Shown: positions 62,030 to 64,000 of the stretch, in pieces
How positions within the stretch are numbered: the stretch's first letter is position 1
Layout: each line of letters starts with the position of its first letter
DNA from: Schistosoma haematobium
Lineage: Eukaryota > Platyhelminthes > Trematoda > Strigeidida > Schistosomatidae
Assembly: GCF_000699445.3 (NCBI RefSeq)
Contig: NC_067202.1
Coordinates: 17,889,760-17,953,759, forward strand
Reading direction: 5' to 3'
Length of the DNA: 64,000 bases
Notes under the pieces: generated by a model
Databases searched by the model: none
What the model was told of the DNA's origin: nothing
The model's input: the letters and a program-made list of their open reading frames with translations, nothing else
Program-made: the position numbers and the translations under genes

Positions 62030-62285
62030 ACTGACTGAAGCCCTAGAGTGAACATCAACTCGGAGATGTGACAGGTAAATCCAGATGATGAGTTTGAAAT
62101 AGGATGAAACACGCATCAAACTAGATTCCATTGCTAGCCACTATCTATCCATCTTTGCTTATATAGTTTGTGACATAAAGCAATATCGAGGTGCATATTC
62201 CAATAAGTGACTAATCATTTGCAGTCCTAAATAATAATAGGAAGATACAAGTAAACAACATCAATTGAATCTAAACAGTATGGGT
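62030..62285 (+). mobile_element. HR1 copy, headless
   Basis: GAGTGAACATCAACTCGGAG, hammerhead remnant (AGATGATGAGTTTG, GGATGAAAC) and tail to CAAGTAAACAACATCAA. Confidence 0.72.
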
Positions 62286-62484
62286 TTGTATTTTCCCCAT
62301 TGTTGAAATTGTGAACTGAGGTTGATCAATTTAGAGAGAGAGAGAGAGCAGCATTCAAGTATGAAAGGATAGACATTGGGTTTGAGTTTCAATATAAGTA
62401 TCAAAAGTAGAATGCAGTTACATTCAGTTGATTAACTCTAAATGGGATGGGAATTCTATCTTAGATTTTACCATTAACCATATA

Positions 62485-62784
62485 CTAAAATATATTAAAC
62501 TTGTTCATTGAATATGTCCAACTTGATCTAGATCTAGTAACTTGAGGCACATAAACTTCGGAATGTTCATAGAATGGATTCATGTTGATTTTAGTTATAT
62601 CCAATAAACAATAAGAATATAATAAAGTTACAATAAATACGATAGTTTGAACTAAAATATGCTTAGAATAATAAGTGAACAACTGTTGTTCACGACGCTT
62701 CCTTTTAAGAGCTATGTTCAAGGAGAATTGTACACCATATGGATGCAAATCTGCTCCATAATTGTTCCTAATTCGGGCTGCCAA
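62485..62784 (-). CDS. Unexplained open frame, 99 codons, possibly an exon fragment
   Basis: Open on the minus strand through AT-rich DNA that is not part of any repeat I recognise. It reads NYGADLHPYGVQFSLNIALK, a basic KRKRREQQ, then a hydrophobic stretch TIVFIVTLLYSYCLL that could cross a membrane, and ends SSWTYSMNKFNIF. A family T repeat starts at its upstream end, so a longer frame may have been cut. No family recognised; chance is quite possible. Confidence 0.3.
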   Translation of the reverse strand: MAARIRNNYGADLHPYGVQFSLNIALKRKRREQQLFTYYSKHILVQTIVFIVTLLYSYCLLDITKINMNPFYEHSEVYVPQVTRSRSSWTYSMNKFNIF

Positions 62785-63293
62785 ATGACCTGGTACGGTT
62801 GAAGGTGAGGAGTGTCAGCTCTTCCTCTCCAAATGCTTTTACATGGCCATGTGCATAAAACCACTCCCAGGGGAGTCTTACTCATTGCCTTCTCATGGCT
62901 GTACTGTTGTTTACGAAATTGAAAGGACAAAAAGAGAATGTCCGGCGCTTTAATCAAGTTGCTGGATATGGAAGATCCACTGAAGGGAGTTGGAAAACCC
63001 TGATTCAAAATCAATCGTGCACATGGACCCCAGGATCCTGAGGGAATAAATGGCTTATGAACCAATTGTTGGTCACCAGCTACCATTGGATTGCATTTCC
63101 TGACGTCGCTCCACTATCTTGTGGATCAGACATTTAGGTCAAAGTTTTGGGGAGCAGTTCCCTAAAAAAACCACCTACTTCGGTTCGAGCACTCGAGCAA
63201 TATCCCGGCTCATTCGCAAATCAAGTGACTTATGTGGCGCATATCTATTGGTTGCCTTCTTGTACCAATGTTTATGTGTTTAAATAAATAAGT
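62785..63293 (+). mobile_element. Family T repeat copy
   Basis: AAATGACCTGGTACGGTTGA to TTATGTGTTTAAATAAATAA; near full length. Confidence 0.82.
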
Positions 63294-63629
63294 CACTGGA
63301 TTAAGCGAGTTCAAAACATAACAAACAAACAAACAATAGTTGATAAAAAAAGTCAGAGGGAATGGCAATGTGCACTGAATGACAAAATCCTAGCATGAGC
63401 CTTTCATAGACTGACTACAACTTTCCAAATGAACATAATTGTCTGAGATTATCCACAACGATTTCATTGTTCATTATGTTGATTGCTTTCAGTATTTCCA
63501 GTCAAGTTTCTGTTCATTTAATAGGAGTGTACTGTATCGTGAAGTATAATTTTCAATAAACATATTATTTAAATGTGTTTTTCAGCGAGTTAGTTTTCTA
63601 CGGTATGGGGTTGCTAACCCCATGCCCAA

Positions 63630-64000
63630 CCCTACTCCTTTATCCGGGCTTGCGACGGACAGTAGCCACAAAGGGCCTTCAGGCAGAGTTCGCAGATGAT
63701 CTGGCTATTCTATCGCACACCCAAAAACAAATTCAGGAGAAGACAACCAGTTTAGCAACAGCCTCAGTAGAAGTAGGTCTCAACATACACAAAGGGAAAA
63801 ACAAGATTCTTTGATACAACACAGCATGCAACAATCGAATCACATTTGACGAAGAAAATTTGGAGGATGTAAAAACCTGTACATATCTGGACAGCATCAT
63901 TGATGAACACGGTGGATCTGATACAGACATAAAGGCTGGGATTGGCAAAGCACGAGCAGCATATTTACAATTGAAGAACATCTGGAACACGAAAAACTGT
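63630..64000 (+). mobile_element. RTE-like LINE fragment with FADD box, running off the window
   Basis: Reads LQAEFADDLAILSHTQKQIQ (catalytic FADD), ASVEVGLNIHKGKNKIL then a stop, and in the next frame [20 protein letters not shown] and [14 protein letters not shown]. The 3' end lies beyond 64000. Confidence 0.85.

Overview
The window looks like a piece of a schistosome (blood-fluke) chromosome. It is AT-rich, and one gene with large introns is buried in dense interspersed repeats. The repeats include tRNA-headed Smα-type SINEs with hammerhead ribozyme cores, RTE-like non-LTR retrotransposons with TAAG tails, and Penelope-like fragments. Species cannot be decided from the sequence alone.

One gene can be supported in full. 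It is a Cys-loop acetylcholine receptor subunit on the minus strand, from an ATG at 34640-34642 to a TAA at 3823-3825, in ten exons whose splice sites and phases all fit. It has a signal peptide, loop A (WRPDILLYN), a 13-residue Cys-loop, loop B (GSWTYY), the vicinal cysteines of an alpha subunit (YECC), four membrane segments and a GEK selectivity motif typical of cation channels. The predicted protein is about 712 residues. Two single-locus frame breaks, in exons 9 and 10, both sit on runs of five A in the sense strand.

Layout: 1-2812 is a giant (ATT)n array. 2813-3822 is the 3' flank of the receptor gene. 3823-34642 is the receptor gene; its introns carry nearly all the repeat families listed. 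34643-64000 holds no gene I can support. It contains repeats, solo-LTR-like pieces, a 1.08 kb (GAT)n array at 54454-55534, a 380 bp (GATA)n array at 59586-59966, and one unexplained 99-codon open frame near 62485-62784.

The most interesting structure is in the repeats. Three unrelated short families (called here HR1 = Smα-type, HR2, HR3) each combine a tRNA-like Pol III head with a hammerhead ribozyme. In all three, stem III is a self-complementary 8-mer with no loop (ACGCGCGU, ACGGCCGU, ACCCGGGU). Copies occur as direct tandems with a fixed period (about 320-340 bp for HR1, 398-406 bp for HR2), as circular permutations, and very often as inverted pairs. Several inverted pairs are flanked by 10-14 bp target-site duplications, so they inserted as single units. 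Penelope-like 3' ends occur here in the same inverted layout and as a nested insert in an HR1 copy, which suggests, but does not prove, a Penelope-type mobilising machinery.
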